Positions 27,585-37,891 of a DNA stretch of 64,000 nucleotides are shown here, piece by piece; positions within the stretch are counted from its first letter, which is position 1, and each line of letters starts with the position of its first letter. Where the stretch lies: positions 1 to 64,000 of the forward strand of contig JBFWYO010000007.1 of assembly GCA_050186335.1 (NCBI GenBank). The letters run 5' to 3'. Position numbers and translations under genes: made by a program. The DNA is from JBFWYO01 sp050186335. GTDB lineage: Bacteria; Pseudomonadota; Alphaproteobacteria; Bin65. The notes beneath the pieces are model-generated. The model worked only from the letters and a program-made list of their open reading frames with translations, did not search any database and was not told where the DNA came from.

Positions 27585-28688
27585 GTGACGCCGGTTTATC
27601 TCGATTACAACGCCACCGCACCGATGCGGCCCGAGGCCATCGCGGCGTGGAACGACGCCGCGGTCCAACCCGGCAACGCTTCGTCGGTGCATTTCTTTGG
27701 CCGCCAGGCGCGCAAGCGCGTTGAACTTGCGCGGGACCACGTCGCGCGATTGATCGGGGCCAGAGCGACGCAGGTCGTCTTTACCGGCAGCGGCACGGAG
27801 GCGAATAACCTTGTGTTGCGCGGTTCCGCCGGCCGCGAAATCCTTGTCTCGGCCGTCGAGCACGATTCGATTCTGCAGACCGCGCCCGGCGCAGTTCGCA
27901 TTGCGGTGGACGCGGATGGACTCGTGCGCGCCGAGGCGTTTGACTTGGCGTTGAAGCAAAGTGCCGCGCCCAAGCTGGTGTCGGTGCAACTGGCCAACAA
28001 TGAAACCGGCGTTCTGCAGGACGTCGCGAAACTTGCGGTCCGCGCGCACGAAGCCGGTGCCTGGGTCCATTGCGATGCGGTACAAGCGGTCGGCAAAGTG
28101 CCGGTGAATTTTGCCGCGCTCGGCATCGATCTGCTGAGCGTCTCGGCGCACAAAATGGGCGGGCCGCAGGGCGTCGGCGCCCTGGTCGTCGCCGATCCAA
28201 TTCAGTTGCTCCCCGTGCTCACCGGCGGCGGGCAGGAACGGGGGCGACGCGCGGGCACGGAAAATGTCGCCGGTATCGCCGCCTTCGGCGCGGCGGCCGA
28301 AGCGGCGCAGCACGATCTCGCCAAATACGCGGCGTTGAGCCAATGGCGCGACCGGATCGAGCGCGAGATCATGCAACGCGTGCCGGCGGCGCGAACATAC
28401 GGCCGGGGCGTCGCGCGGTTGCCCAATACGGTTTGCCTGGGCTGTCCGGGCCTAGCGGCGGAAACGCAGGTCATGGCGCTCGATCTCGACGGCATTGCGG
28501 TCAGCGCCGGCTCGGCCTGTTCGTCGGGCAAGGTGCGGGCGTCCCACGTGCTCAAGGCGATGGGGCTGACCGATGCCGAAGCCAGTTCGGCCATTCGCAT
28601 CAGCCTCGGTTGGGGCACGCAAGAGGCCGATATTGATCGGTTTGTCGCAGCCTGGTGCACCCTTGCCAGCCGGCGTGGCGCGGCGTAG
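27585..28688 (+). CDS. Group I cysteine desulfurase (NifS/IscS-like paralogue)
   Basis: This 367-residue PLP enzyme takes sulfur from cysteine as a persulfide. It begins PVYLDYNATAPMRPEA and contains the His-rich cofactor region (AVEHDSI), the Schiff-base lysine in SVSAHKMGGPQG and the active-site cysteine in SAGSACSSGKV. The start is GTG 27585, nine bases after GGAGG. It is shorter and more diverged than the IscS-like protein encoded immediately downstream. It sits between cysE and that gene on one strand. Whether it feeds Fe-S assembly, tRNA thiolation (mnmA lies 15 kb away) or another acceptor is unknown. Confidence 0.88.
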   Translation: MTPVYLDYNATAPMRPEAIAAWNDAAVQPGNASSVHFFGRQARKRVELARDHVARLIGARATQVVFTGSGTEANNLVLRGSAGREILVSAVEHDSILQTAPGAVRIAVDADGLVRAEAFDLALKQSAAPKLVSVQLANNETGVLQDVAKLAVRAHEAGAWVHCDAVQAVGKVPVNFAALGIDLLSVSAHKMGGPQGVGALVVADPIQLLPVLTGGGQERGRRAGTENVAGIAAFGAAAEAAQHDLAKYAALSQWRDRIEREIMQRVPAARTYGRGVARLPNTVCLGCPGLAAETQVMALDLDGIAVSAGSACSSGKVRASHVLKAMGLTDAEASSAIRISLGWGTQEADIDRFVAAWCTLASRRGAA

Positions 28689-28723
28689 TGGTGCGGCTCG
28701 TACCCCGGGAGCGTGGTTAGCAG

Positions 28724-29908
28724 ATGGCCGCCAATACGCCGAAAACGCCGATCTACTTGGATTATCACGCCACTACTCCGGTCGATCCGCGTGTGCTGGC
28801 AACGATGCTGCCGTGGTTCACGGAAAAGTTCGGCAACCCGAACAGCGTTCAGCATGCGCATGGTCGTGCAGCCGAAGCCGCGGTCGAAGCGGGGCGCGCG
28901 CAAGTTGCTGCGCTGATCGGCGCGGAGGCACGCGAGATCGTATTCACCTCGGGTGCCACCGAAGCCAACAATCTGGCGATCAAAGGTGCGGTCGAGTTTC
29001 ACCGCCGGCACAAAACCGGCCCCGCACACATCGTCACGTTGACGACCGAACATAAATGCGTGCTGGAAAGCTGCCGCGCTCTGGAACGCGACGGCGCGGC
29101 CGTGACTTACCTCCCCGTGCAAGCCGACGGCTTGCTCGATCTTAACCGATTTGCGGCGGTCCTGACCGAGCAAACGATCTTGGTGTCGGTGCTGATGGCG
29201 CATAACGAGATCGGCGTGATTCAGGATATTGCCGCGATCGGGGCCCTGTGCCGCGAACGCGGCATTCTGTTGCATACGGATGCGGCGCAAGCGGTCGGCA
29301 AGATCCCGATCGATGTGGATGCGCTTAATGTCGATTTGCTGAGCATGTCGGGCCACAAGTTCTATGCGCCGAAGGGCATCGGCGTCCTCTACGTGCGCCG
29401 CCGACCGCGCGCGCGGCTGGAGCCGATCATCAGCGGCGGCGGACAGGAGCGTGGCCTGCGCTCGGGCACGCTACCAGTGCCGCTGTGCGTAGGGATAGGT
29501 ATGGCGGCACAATTGGCTCAACACGAGATGACGGACGAAGCGGATCGCATGACCAAGTTGCGCGACCGTTTGCTGGCCGGACTGCGTGCGCGCCAGCCAA
29601 ATTTGATCGTCAACGGCGACATGCGGCATCGCCTGCCCGGAAACCTGAACGTGGCCTTTCCCAACATCGATTCGACCGAGTTGCTGACGCAGCTTAGCGA
29701 TGTTTCGGTCTCGACCGGCTCGGCTTGCATTTCCTCGGAGGTCGAGCCGTCATACGTGCTGCGGGCGCTCGGCCTGCCGAAAGTAGTCTCGAACGCCAGT
29801 ATTCGCATCGGCCTCGGCCGCTTCACCACCGAAGCAGAGATCGATTACGCCGTGGTCCATATTGCCGACACGATCGGCGCACGGCGCGCGCATGTCAGGC
29901 GCGCCTGA
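28724..29908 (+). CDS. iscS: Cysteine desulfurase, IscS-like
   Basis: The 394-residue enzyme matches housekeeping IscS in length and motifs: TPIYLDYHATTPVDPR, TSGATEANNLAIKG, TEHKCVLESC (cofactor His), SMSGHKFYAPKGIG (Schiff-base Lys) and STGSACISSEVEPSYVL, the mobile loop carrying the catalytic Cys. It would supply persulfide sulfur to scaffold proteins and tRNA-thiolation enzymes. It begins 35 bp after the previous desulfurase. Together with SufS downstream the locus encodes three desulfurases; iscU, hscBA and iscX are absent in view. Confidence 0.9.
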   Translation: MAANTPKTPIYLDYHATTPVDPRVLATMLPWFTEKFGNPNSVQHAHGRAAEAAVEAGRAQVAALIGAEAREIVFTSGATEANNLAIKGAVEFHRRHKTGPAHIVTLTTEHKCVLESCRALERDGAAVTYLPVQADGLLDLNRFAAVLTEQTILVSVLMAHNEIGVIQDIAAIGALCRERGILLHTDAAQAVGKIPIDVDALNVDLLSMSGHKFYAPKGIGVLYVRRRPRARLEPIISGGGQERGLRSGTLPVPLCVGIGMAAQLAQHEMTDEADRMTKLRDRLLAGLRARQPNLIVNGDMRHRLPGNLNVAFPNIDSTELLTQLSDVSVSTGSACISSEVEPSYVLRALGLPKVVSNASIRIGLGRFTTEAEIDYAVVHIADTIGARRAHVRRA

Positions 29909-29931
29909 ATCGATTGATCGGAGGGCAGGGA

Positions 29932-30681
29932 ATGCGGCGTGGTTTGGTGTTGGTGGCCTGGTGTTGCGCGACCCTGCTGAGTGCCTGCTCCTCGACCGAC
30001 GATTCGACCCGCGGCCCCTCGCTTTCGCCGCATCAGGCGCGGCGTTACGTGCCGTATCCCGCGACCGGCGCGGTATCGTTCAAGACGCCGGACGCTAGTG
30101 CCTACGCGCAACGCCTGATCGACGTTGCCGCCGACGAATGGACGTATTTCGGCCGGCAACTCACCGGCAAGTACAATCGCGCCGGCTACAAGGAGAACGA
30201 TCGCGGCTATCGCGAGCGCGTAATCCGCTATTGGCGCGAAGGCACCGGGCGCGCCGTGACCGATACGGTCAATATCGGTTGGTCCGGGGCGTTCATTGCC
30301 TATGTGATGAAATTGTCTGGCACGGGCCGCGACTGGGTCTATTCCGGGTCGCACGGCGGTTATATCCGCATGGCCATCGAAAACCGCAAGAACGGCAACC
30401 GCAACGCGGCATTTGCCGGCTTCCGCCTGGACGAATACGCGCCGAAGCCCGGCGATCTGGTCTGCGCGCGCCTGCAACGCAACGTCAGCTACGATCGCTA
30501 CCCAGCCGATTTCGCGGCCCATTGCGACGTCGTCGTCGCCAAACGCCCCGGCGAGCTGCACGTCATCGGCGGCAACCTGACGGATTCGGTGTCGATGCGC
30601 TTCATCGACACCGACGATCGCGGCCGGGTGGTCGACACCACGAAGACCGGGTGGTTCGTGGTGATCCAGAACCGGAAGTAG
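29932..30681 (+). CDS. DUF2272 lipoprotein
   Basis: The 249-residue protein has a lipoprotein signal peptide with lipobox LLSACSS, predicting a lipid-modified Cys19 and envelope location. The mature part resembles DUF2272: AAFAGFRLDEY and VNIGWSGAFIAYVMKLSG followed by SGSHGGYIRMAI, a pattern reminiscent of CHAP/NlpC-type cysteine peptidase folds but with Ser in the WSGAF motif at the place where an amidase would have Cys. Function is unknown. GGAGGGCAGGGA precedes the ATG closely. It lies between iscS and the Rrf2 gene on the same strand, but its envelope role gives no obvious tie to Fe-S assembly. Confidence 0.8.
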   Translation: MRRGLVLVAWCCATLLSACSSTDDSTRGPSLSPHQARRYVPYPATGAVSFKTPDASAYAQRLIDVAADEWTYFGRQLTGKYNRAGYKENDRGYRERVIRYWREGTGRAVTDTVNIGWSGAFIAYVMKLSGTGRDWVYSGSHGGYIRMAIENRKNGNRNAAFAGFRLDEYAPKPGDLVCARLQRNVSYDRYPADFAAHCDVVVAKRPGELHVIGGNLTDSVSMRFIDTDDRGRVVDTTKTGWFVVIQNRK

Positions 30682-30785
30682 GCGCGACGACCGGCCGACT
30701 GCAATTGCCGCCTGTTGTCCGTCTGCGAATCACTCGCAACGCATTGAAAGCAAGGCAGATTTGCACAATCAGGACCGATTACGTC

Positions 30786-30813
30786 TTGATTTAACCGCCC
30801 AGGCCGCTATTTA
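30786..30813 (+). promoter_or_regulatory. Putative promoter of the rrf2-suf operon
   Basis: TTGATT (30786-30791) and TATTTA (30808-30813) are 16 bp apart in the 190-bp gap before the Rrf2 gene, a plausible sigma-70 promoter about 60 bases upstream of its ATG. Autoregulation by the Rrf2 protein is expected from the family, but no confident operator match was found. Confidence 0.4.
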
Positions 30814-30871
30814 AACCGTACGATTTTGGTCCCCATTCGGCCTGTATCCGGGTTCGCGCCGAGGAGAAGCC

Positions 30872-31330
30872 ATGCTGAAACTCAATCGCATCACCGATTA
30901 CGCCGTTGTCGTGCTGGCCCAGATGGCGCGCAACCCGGGCATGATGGTCACCGCGCCGCAATTGGCCGCCGATTCCGCCGTGCCGCAGCCGACTGTCGCC
31001 AAGCTCTTGAAGGAGCTTGCGCGCGAAGGCGTGCTGGCTTCGCACCGCGGCGTCAACGGCGGCTACATCCTGGCCCGGCCGGCGGAAGAAATCACCGTCT
31101 TGCAGATCATCCGCGCGCTGGAGGGACCCGTATCCTTGACCGCTTGCGTCGACGGCGCCTCGGGCGGCTGCGATGTCGAGTCGCTGTGCCCGATGCGCGG
31201 CAACTGGGACAAGGTCAATCAGGCGATCCGCACGGCGCTGCAAGGCGTCACCTTGGCCGATATGTCGTGGTCGCCGCCGACCATGTTCGCCGACAATTCC
31301 GGTGCCACGGCAGCCGGCCGGGCGCGCTAG
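30872..31330 (+). CDS. Rrf2-family regulator of the SUF operon
   Basis: This 152-residue winged-helix protein begins MLKLNRITDYAVVVLAQMAR and has three cysteines, Cys92, Cys100 and Cys106 (TACVDGASGGC, SLCPM), placed to hold a 2Fe-2S cluster as in IscR. Such regulators sense cluster status and adjust transcription of the downstream assembly genes; the SUF-linked branch of the family fits best. The spacing C-x7-C-x5-C differs slightly from IscR (C-x5-C-x5-C). It is the first gene of the suf run, 23 bp before sufB, preceded by GAGGAGAAGCC. Confidence 0.9.
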   Translation: MLKLNRITDYAVVVLAQMARNPGMMVTAPQLAADSAVPQPTVAKLLKELAREGVLASHRGVNGGYILARPAEEITVLQIIRALEGPVSLTACVDGASGGCDVESLCPMRGNWDKVNQAIRTALQGVTLADMSWSPPTMFADNSGATAAGRAR

Positions 31331-31353
31331 CGTTCGGGAATAGGGAGAGAGAA

Positions 31354-32805
<1,452 letters not shown>

Positions 32806-32812
32806 GGACAAA

Positions 32813-33571
32813 ATGACGACAATGCTCGAAATCAGGAATCTCCACGCCACCGTCGACGGCAAGGAAATCCTCAAGGGCCTCGACCTGACGCTTAAGGCGG
32901 GCGAAGTGCACGCCATCATGGGGCCGAACGGCTCCGGCAAGAGTACGCTGTCGTATGTGCTGGCCGGGCGCGACGGCTATACCGTGACCGAAGGCTCGGT
33001 CACGTACTTGGGCGAGGATCTGCTGACCATGGAACCGGAGGTGCGCGCAGCCAAGGGCGTGTTCCTGGCGTTCCAGTATCCGGTCGAAATTCCCGGTGTC
33101 GCCAACACGACGTTCCTGAAGCATGCGTTGAACGCGATCCGCAAGCATCGCGGTGAGCCGGATCTAGACGCCATGGAATTCCTCAAGCTGATTCGCCAAC
33201 AAACCAAGAAACTCGGCATCGGCGACGATATGCTCAAGCGTGCGGTGAACGTCGGCTTCTCCGGCGGCGAGAAAAAGCGCAACGAAGTGCTGCAGATGGC
33301 CGTGCTGAATCCCAAGCTTGCGATCCTCGACGAAACCGATAGCGGGCTCGATATCGACGCGCTGAAGATCGTCGCCGACGGCGTCAACGCGTTGCGCGCA
33401 CCGGATCGCGCGGCGCTGGTCATCACCCATTACCAGCGCCTGCTCGATTACATCGTCCCGGACAAAGTTCACGTGCTCGCCAAGGGCAGGATCGTCAAGA
33501 GCGGTGGCAAGGAGCTGGCGCTCGAACTCGAAAAAACCGGCTACGGCGCGTTGGCCGGTAAAGCGGCGTGA
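32813..33571 (+). CDS. sufC: Fe-S assembly ATPase SufC
   Basis: The 252-residue ABC-type ATPase drives conformational change in SufB-SufD. Walker A is GPNGSGKST, the signature is FSGGEKKRNE, Walker B is LAILDETDSGLD, and the switch His lies in VITHYQRLL. The signature FSGGEKKR and the DETDSGLD sequence distinguish SufC from transport ATPases. ATG 32813 is used; ATG 32822 three codons later is equally possible. Its TGA overlaps a GTG that might start sufD. Confidence 0.96.
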   Translation: MTTMLEIRNLHATVDGKEILKGLDLTLKAGEVHAIMGPNGSGKSTLSYVLAGRDGYTVTEGSVTYLGEDLLTMEPEVRAAKGVFLAFQYPVEIPGVANTTFLKHALNAIRKHRGEPDLDAMEFLKLIRQQTKKLGIGDDMLKRAVNVGFSGGEKKRNEVLQMAVLNPKLAILDETDSGLDIDALKIVADGVNALRAPDRAALVITHYQRLLDYIVPDKVHVLAKGRIVKSGGKELALELEKTGYGALAGKAA

Positions 33572-33582
33572 GACGCGGCGCC

Positions 33583-34935
33583 ATGAGCAGCATCCCACCC
33601 GTTGCCGCCGAAATTGAGGCGTATCTGCGCAATTATCCGGTCGCGGACGATGGGGGCCACGGCGTTGCGCCCGAATGGCTGCAACAACTGCGCCACGCTG
33701 GCGCCGAGCAGTTCCGCGCGCGCGGCCTGCCGACGGTACGCGTCGAAGCGTGGAAGTACACCAATCTCAATCCGTTGCGCGGGCAGGGGTTCGCGCTGGC
33801 CGCCAATGCCGACGCGCCGATCGATCGCGGTTTCCTGCCAACACTGGTGATCGGCAAGCGGCCGCCGTATCGGCTGGTGTTTGTCAACGGTGTGTATCGC
33901 GGCGATCTGTCGACGATTTCCGAACTGCCGGCCGGCGCGCGACTGCTCAGCCTCGCCGAAGCCATAAGCAAGTATCCGGATATGTTACGCGAAAAGCTCG
34001 GCCGAATCGCGCCGCCCGATGCCTCCGGCACGCTGGCGCTGAATACGGCCTTCGCGCAGGACGGCTATGTGCTGCACCTGGCGGCCGGCATCTCCATCGA
34101 CGATCCGATCGAGATCGTATTCATCGGCGCCGGCGGGGGGCAGGGCGCGCCGCCGGTCTATTATCCGCGTTCGCTGTTGGTGGCGGAATCCGGCAGCCGC
34201 GTGACGCTGGTCGAATATCACCTCGGCTATGCCGGAGCGGTCGGCCAAGGCGGTATTTACTTCTCCAACGCCGTCACGGAAGTGCACGCGGAGGCGGGGT
34301 CCATCGTGCGCCACTGCAAGGTGCAGGACGAATCGCTGGCTGCGTTCCATCTGGCCTCGACCCACGCACATCTCGGCCGCGACGCGCGTTACGACAATTT
34401 CAGCTTCGCGCTCGGCGCCCGCCTGTCGCGCAACGAGCTGCATGTGAAATTGGCGGCGCCGGGTGCCGATTGCCGGTTGAACGGCGCGTATCTGATGCAC
34501 CACGAGCAGCATGTCGATCATACGCTGGTGGTCGATCATGCGGCGCCGCACACCTCGAGCAAGCAGTTGTACAAGGGCGTACTGGACGACAAGGCGCGCG
34601 GCGTGTTTCAGGGCAAGATCATCGTGCGTCCGGCGGCGCAGAAGGCTGACGGCCAGCAATTGTCGCGCGCGCTGCTGCTGTCCAGCCAAGCCGAAATCGA
34701 CACCAAGCCCGAATTGGAAATCCTTGCCGACGACGTGAAGTGTAGCCACGGCGCCACCGCCGGTGAACTGGACGAATCGGCATTGTTTTACCTGCGGGCG
34801 CGCGGCATACGCGAAGACCAGGCGCGACGGCTGTTGATCGAGGCGTTTCTATACGAGGTCATCGACGGCATGGCGCTTTCGGCCTTGCGCATGCCGCTCG
34901 AGCAGAGCGTTGCCCGTTGGATGGACGAACGATGA
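33583..34935 (+). CDS. sufD: Fe-S cluster assembly protein SufD
   Basis: This 450-residue protein is the partner of SufB in the SufBC2D scaffold and is needed for iron entry. An N-terminal helical part (WKYTNLNPL) leads into a right-handed beta-helix with HLGRDARYDNF, GAYLMHHEQHVDHT and ADDVKCSHGATAGELDE, including the conserved His of the HxxDHT-like motif. The C-terminal LRARGIREDQARRLLIEAF is typical. GTG 33568 overlapping the sufC stop is an alternative start five codons upstream. Its TGA overlaps the sufS ATG. Confidence 0.95.
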   Translation: MSSIPPVAAEIEAYLRNYPVADDGGHGVAPEWLQQLRHAGAEQFRARGLPTVRVEAWKYTNLNPLRGQGFALAANADAPIDRGFLPTLVIGKRPPYRLVFVNGVYRGDLSTISELPAGARLLSLAEAISKYPDMLREKLGRIAPPDASGTLALNTAFAQDGYVLHLAAGISIDDPIEIVFIGAGGGQGAPPVYYPRSLLVAESGSRVTLVEYHLGYAGAVGQGGIYFSNAVTEVHAEAGSIVRHCKVQDESLAAFHLASTHAHLGRDARYDNFSFALGARLSRNELHVKLAAPGADCRLNGAYLMHHEQHVDHTLVVDHAAPHTSSKQLYKGVLDDKARGVFQGKIIVRPAAQKADGQQLSRALLLSSQAEIDTKPELEILADDVKCSHGATAGELDESALFYLRARGIREDQARRLLIEAFLYEVIDGMALSALRMPLEQSVARWMDER

Positions 34936-36191
34936 CGGCCCAGATGAAACCCGATCCGATGGCACGCAACGCGCCCTACGATTTGGCCAAGGTGCGCGCC
35001 GATTTTCCGATCCTGGCGCGCCAAGTGCACGGCAAGAAGCTGGTGTACCTCGATAACGGTGCGAGCGCGCAGAAACCGCGTGCGGTGATCGACGGTATGT
35101 CGGAATTTTATCAGACCGATTACGCCAACATTCACCGCGGCGTGCATTACCTGTCGCAAGTCGCGACCGATCGCTATGAAAAAGTCCGCGACCAAGTGGC
35201 ACGATTCCTCAATGCCGCAAGCCGGGAAGAAATCGTCTTCACCAAGAATTCGACCGAGGCGATCAATCTCGTAGCGCAGAGTTTCGGCCGGCCGTTCTTC
35301 AAGGCGGGCGACGAAATCGTCATTTCGCATATGGAACACCACGCCAATATCGTGCCGTGGCAGATCCTGGCCCAGCAGATCGGCGTGGTGGTGCGCGTGG
35401 TTCCGATCGACGAGACCGGCGAACTGCGCATGGACGAATTCGCGAAGCTATTGACTGCGCGCACCAAGCTGGTCGCCATGACGCATGTGTCCAACGTGCT
35501 CGGCACGATCACGCCGGCGCGGGAAATCGTCCGCCTGGCGCACGACAATGGCATCCCCGTGCTGCTCGACGGCTCGCAGGCGGTGGTGCACCAGAAGATC
35601 GACGTGCAGGCGCTCGATGTCGATTTCTACTGTTTCACCGGGCACAAACTATATGGCCCAACCGGCGTCGGCGTGCTGTACGGCAAGGCGGCGCTGCTGG
35701 ATACCATGCCGCCCTACCAGGGCGGCGGCGACATGATCGCTTCGGTCAGCTTCGACGGCACCAAGTTCCGCGAGCCGCCGTACCGCTTCGAAGCCGGCAC
35801 GCCGGCCATCGCCGAAGTGATCGGCCTCGGCTTTGCGATCGACTACGTCGAACGGCTCGGCATCGATGCGATTGCCGTGCACGAGCATGATTTATTGCGA
35901 TACGCGACGGCGAAACTTTCCGAAATTCCGGGGCTCAGGATCTACGGCACGGCGCCGAACAAATGCGCCATCGTGTCGTTCACGCTCGGCGACGTGCATC
36001 CGCATGATGTCGGCACCATCGTCGACCGCCAGGGTGTCGCGATCCGCGCCGGGCACCATTGCGCCGAACCGCTGATGCAGCGTCTCGGCGTGGCGGCCAC
36101 GGCGCGCGCGTCGTTTGCGCTTTACAATACGCGGGATGAGGTCGATGCGCTGGCCGCGGCGTTGCGCAAGACCCAGGAGATGTTTGCGTGA
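34932..36191 (+). CDS. sufS: Group II cysteine desulfurase SufS
   Basis: The 419-residue PLP enzyme provides persulfide sulfur for SufBCD, usually through a transpersulfurase. Motifs are VYLDNGASAQKP, HRGVHYLS, EHHANIVPWQ, the Schiff-base lysine in CFTGHKLYGPTG and the catalytic Cys in RAGHHCAEPLM on the short loop that defines group II. Usual DGAQA reads DGSQAVVHQ here. The ATG overlaps the sufD stop (ATGA), and its own stop overlaps the sufU start (TGATG). SufU next door is the expected sulfur acceptor, as sufE is not present in the operon. Confidence 0.96.
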   Translation: MTAQMKPDPMARNAPYDLAKVRADFPILARQVHGKKLVYLDNGASAQKPRAVIDGMSEFYQTDYANIHRGVHYLSQVATDRYEKVRDQVARFLNAASREEIVFTKNSTEAINLVAQSFGRPFFKAGDEIVISHMEHHANIVPWQILAQQIGVVVRVVPIDETGELRMDEFAKLLTARTKLVAMTHVSNVLGTITPAREIVRLAHDNGIPVLLDGSQAVVHQKIDVQALDVDFYCFTGHKLYGPTGVGVLYGKAALLDTMPPYQGGGDMIASVSFDGTKFREPPYRFEAGTPAIAEVIGLGFAIDYVERLGIDAIAVHEHDLLRYATAKLSEIPGLRIYGTAPNKCAIVSFTLGDVHPHDVGTIVDRQGVAIRAGHHCAEPLMQRLGVAATARASFALYNTRDEVDALAAALRKTQEMFA

Positions 36192-36652
36192 TGGACGACC
36201 TTCGCGATCTCTACCAAGAAGTGATTCTCGACCACGGCAAGAAGCCGCGCAATTTCCGCCATCCGGCCGACGCCAACCGCGAGGCCAAGGGCGATAACCC
36301 GCTGTGCGGCGACAAGATCGCCGTGTACCTGAAGCTCGATGACAAGGGCGTCATCCAGGACGCCGCGTTCGAGGGCAGGGGTTGCGCCATCTCGACCGCG
36401 TCGGCGTCGCTGATGACCGAGATCGTGCGCGGCAAGACGGTTGCCGATGTCGACAAATTGTTTGAGGCGGTCCACGAAATGTGCACCAAGGATACGGTGC
36501 CGGAGATCGATCCGAAACTGTCGGACGAATTCGACCGGCTGCAGGTCCTGTCGGGCGTGCGCCAATACCCGATGCGGGTGAAATGCGCGACGTTGGCGTG
36601 GCACACGCTGAACGCCGCGATTGCCGGCAAGGGCGAAGCGAGCACCGAATGA
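36191..36652 (+). CDS. sufU: SufU-type sulfur acceptor
   Basis: This 153-residue protein resembles IscU but has the extra segment before the third Cys typical of SufU: Cys in NPLCGDK, Cys in GRGCAISTASAS and Cys in RVKCATLAW. SufU binds zinc and takes sulfur from SufS, passing it to SufB. The position directly after sufS, with stop-start overlap on both sides, supports that pairing. IscU scaffold function is less likely because the Lys-Gly-x-Gly insertion region and Gly-Cys-Ala-Ile-Ser follow the SufU pattern. Confidence 0.9.
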   Translation: MDDLRDLYQEVILDHGKKPRNFRHPADANREAKGDNPLCGDKIAVYLKLDDKGVIQDAAFEGRGCAISTASASLMTEIVRGKTVADVDKLFEAVHEMCTKDTVPEIDPKLSDEFDRLQVLSGVRQYPMRVKCATLAWHTLNAAIAGKGEASTE

Positions 36653-37053
36653 GCGACGCCAGCCCTTCGCTCCAGGATTTCATGCCGGCCGCCAAGCCAG
36701 GCGAGGAGGCGTTGGCGCGCCGCGGCAAAAAATTGCCGCCGGGCGGTAAGATCGCCACCGAGGACGACGTGATCGCGGCCATGAAAACCGTTTATGACCC
36801 TGAAATCCCGGTCAACATCCACGATCTCGGATTGATCTACGATCTCACCATCAAGCCGGACGGCGACGTCTCGGTCGACATGACCCTGACCGCGCCCGCG
36901 TGCCCGGTGGCCGGCACTATGCCCGGCAAGGTCGCCGATGCGGTTGCCGCCGTGCCGGGCGTCGGCGAGGTCGAGGTGCGCCTGGTATGGGACCCGCCGT
37001 GGACGCGCGATCGCATGTCGGAAGAAGCGCGTTTCGCGCTCGATATGTTTTGA
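36649..37053 (+). CDS. sufT: SufT (DUF59/MIP18-type) Fe-S assembly factor
   Basis: The 134-residue protein contains the DUF59 fold with DPEIPVNIHDLGLIYDL and the conserved Cys in TAPACPVAGTMP, followed by VEVRLVWDPPW. SufT proteins act as auxiliary maturation factors when Fe-S demand is high. About 35 disordered N-terminal residues precede the domain. The ATG overlaps the sufU TGA (ATGA at 36649-36652). Its role here rests on family and operon position. Confidence 0.92.
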   Translation: MSDASPSLQDFMPAAKPGEEALARRGKKLPPGGKIATEDDVIAAMKTVYDPEIPVNIHDLGLIYDLTIKPDGDVSVDMTLTAPACPVAGTMPGKVADAVAAVPGVGEVEVRLVWDPPWTRDRMSEEARFALDMF

Positions 37054-37131
37054 AGATCGCCCCTTGCTTTAGCGTGGACTTGCCCTATCTTCTGAGAACT
37101 ATTCGCAACTAGCGGAAAAGATCGACGAAAC

Positions 37132-37470
37132 ATGGCCTTTGCCCCTCTCATCACCCTGACCGACGCCGCCGCCGAGCGCGTCCGCGCGTTGATCGCCAAA
37201 GCCGACAAGCCGGTTCTGGGCCTGCGCGTCGGCGTCAAGTCGCAGGGTTGCTCGGGACTTTCGTACATCGTCGAATATGCCCAGGAGCGCGGCAAGCTCG
37301 AGGACGTCATTGAGGACAAGGGCGTCAAAATTTTCATCGAACCCAAGGCCGTGATGTTTCTGCTGGGCAGCCAGATGGATTATGTCGAGGACAAGTTCAC
37401 CTCCGGCTTTACGTTCACCAATCCGAACGAAAAAGGCCGCTGCGGCTGCGGCGAATCGTTCCACGTCTAG
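37132..37470 (+). CDS. A-type Fe-S carrier (SufA/IscA/ErpA family)
   Basis: The 112-residue carrier has the three cysteines of the family: one in KSQGCSGLSY and two in the C-terminal CGCGESFHV. It would take clusters from the SufBCD scaffold to target proteins. The sequence does not decide among SufA, IscA and ErpA; position in the suf operon favours SufA. It lies 78 bp after sufT. Confidence 0.94.
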   Translation: MAFAPLITLTDAAAERVRALIAKADKPVLGLRVGVKSQGCSGLSYIVEYAQERGKLEDVIEDKGVKIFIEPKAVMFLLGSQMDYVEDKFTSGFTFTNPNEKGRCGCGESFHV

Positions 37471-37552
37471 GCTCCGCCCGGCTTGCTAAAGTTGCGTCTG
37501 GCCGTTCGGACAGCACGACGCGCGCCATAACAAAAATCCGCACGCACACAAC

Positions 37553-37885
37553 ATGCCAAAAATGGTTTTCATCGAGCGGGACGGAACCCGCAAGGAAGTC
37601 GACGCACCGGTCGGTTTGTCGATTCTGGAAATCGCCCACAAGAACAACGTCGACATCGAAGGCGCCTGCGAAGGCTCGATGGCCTGTTCGACGTGCCATG
37701 TGATCGTCCAAGCCGATTGGTTCAGAAAGCTGCCGACCGCCTCGGAAGAGGAGGAGGACATGCTCGACCTCGCCTTCGGACTCACGAAAACGTCGCGCCT
37801 TGGCTGTCAAATCCGGATTACCGAGGCAATGGACGGCCTGGTCGTTCAGTTGCCGAAGGAAACCCGAAATATGATGGACGTTTGA
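37553..37885 (+). CDS. fdx: ISC-type 2Fe-2S ferredoxin
   Basis: This 110-residue adrenodoxin-like ferredoxin has the cluster ligands in EGACEGSMACSTCHV and a distant Cys in TSRLGCQI, the C-x5-C-x2-C...C arrangement of Fdx. The acidic stretch EEEEDMLDLAFGL matches the partner-binding helix. It supplies electrons for cluster assembly or sulfur reduction. It lies 82 bp after the A-type carrier and 6 bp before tenA. Confidence 0.94.
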   Translation: MPKMVFIERDGTRKEVDAPVGLSILEIAHKNNVDIEGACEGSMACSTCHVIVQADWFRKLPTASEEEEDMLDLAFGLTKTSRLGCQIRITEAMDGLVVQLPKETRNMMDV

Positions 37886-37891
37886 TCGGTC

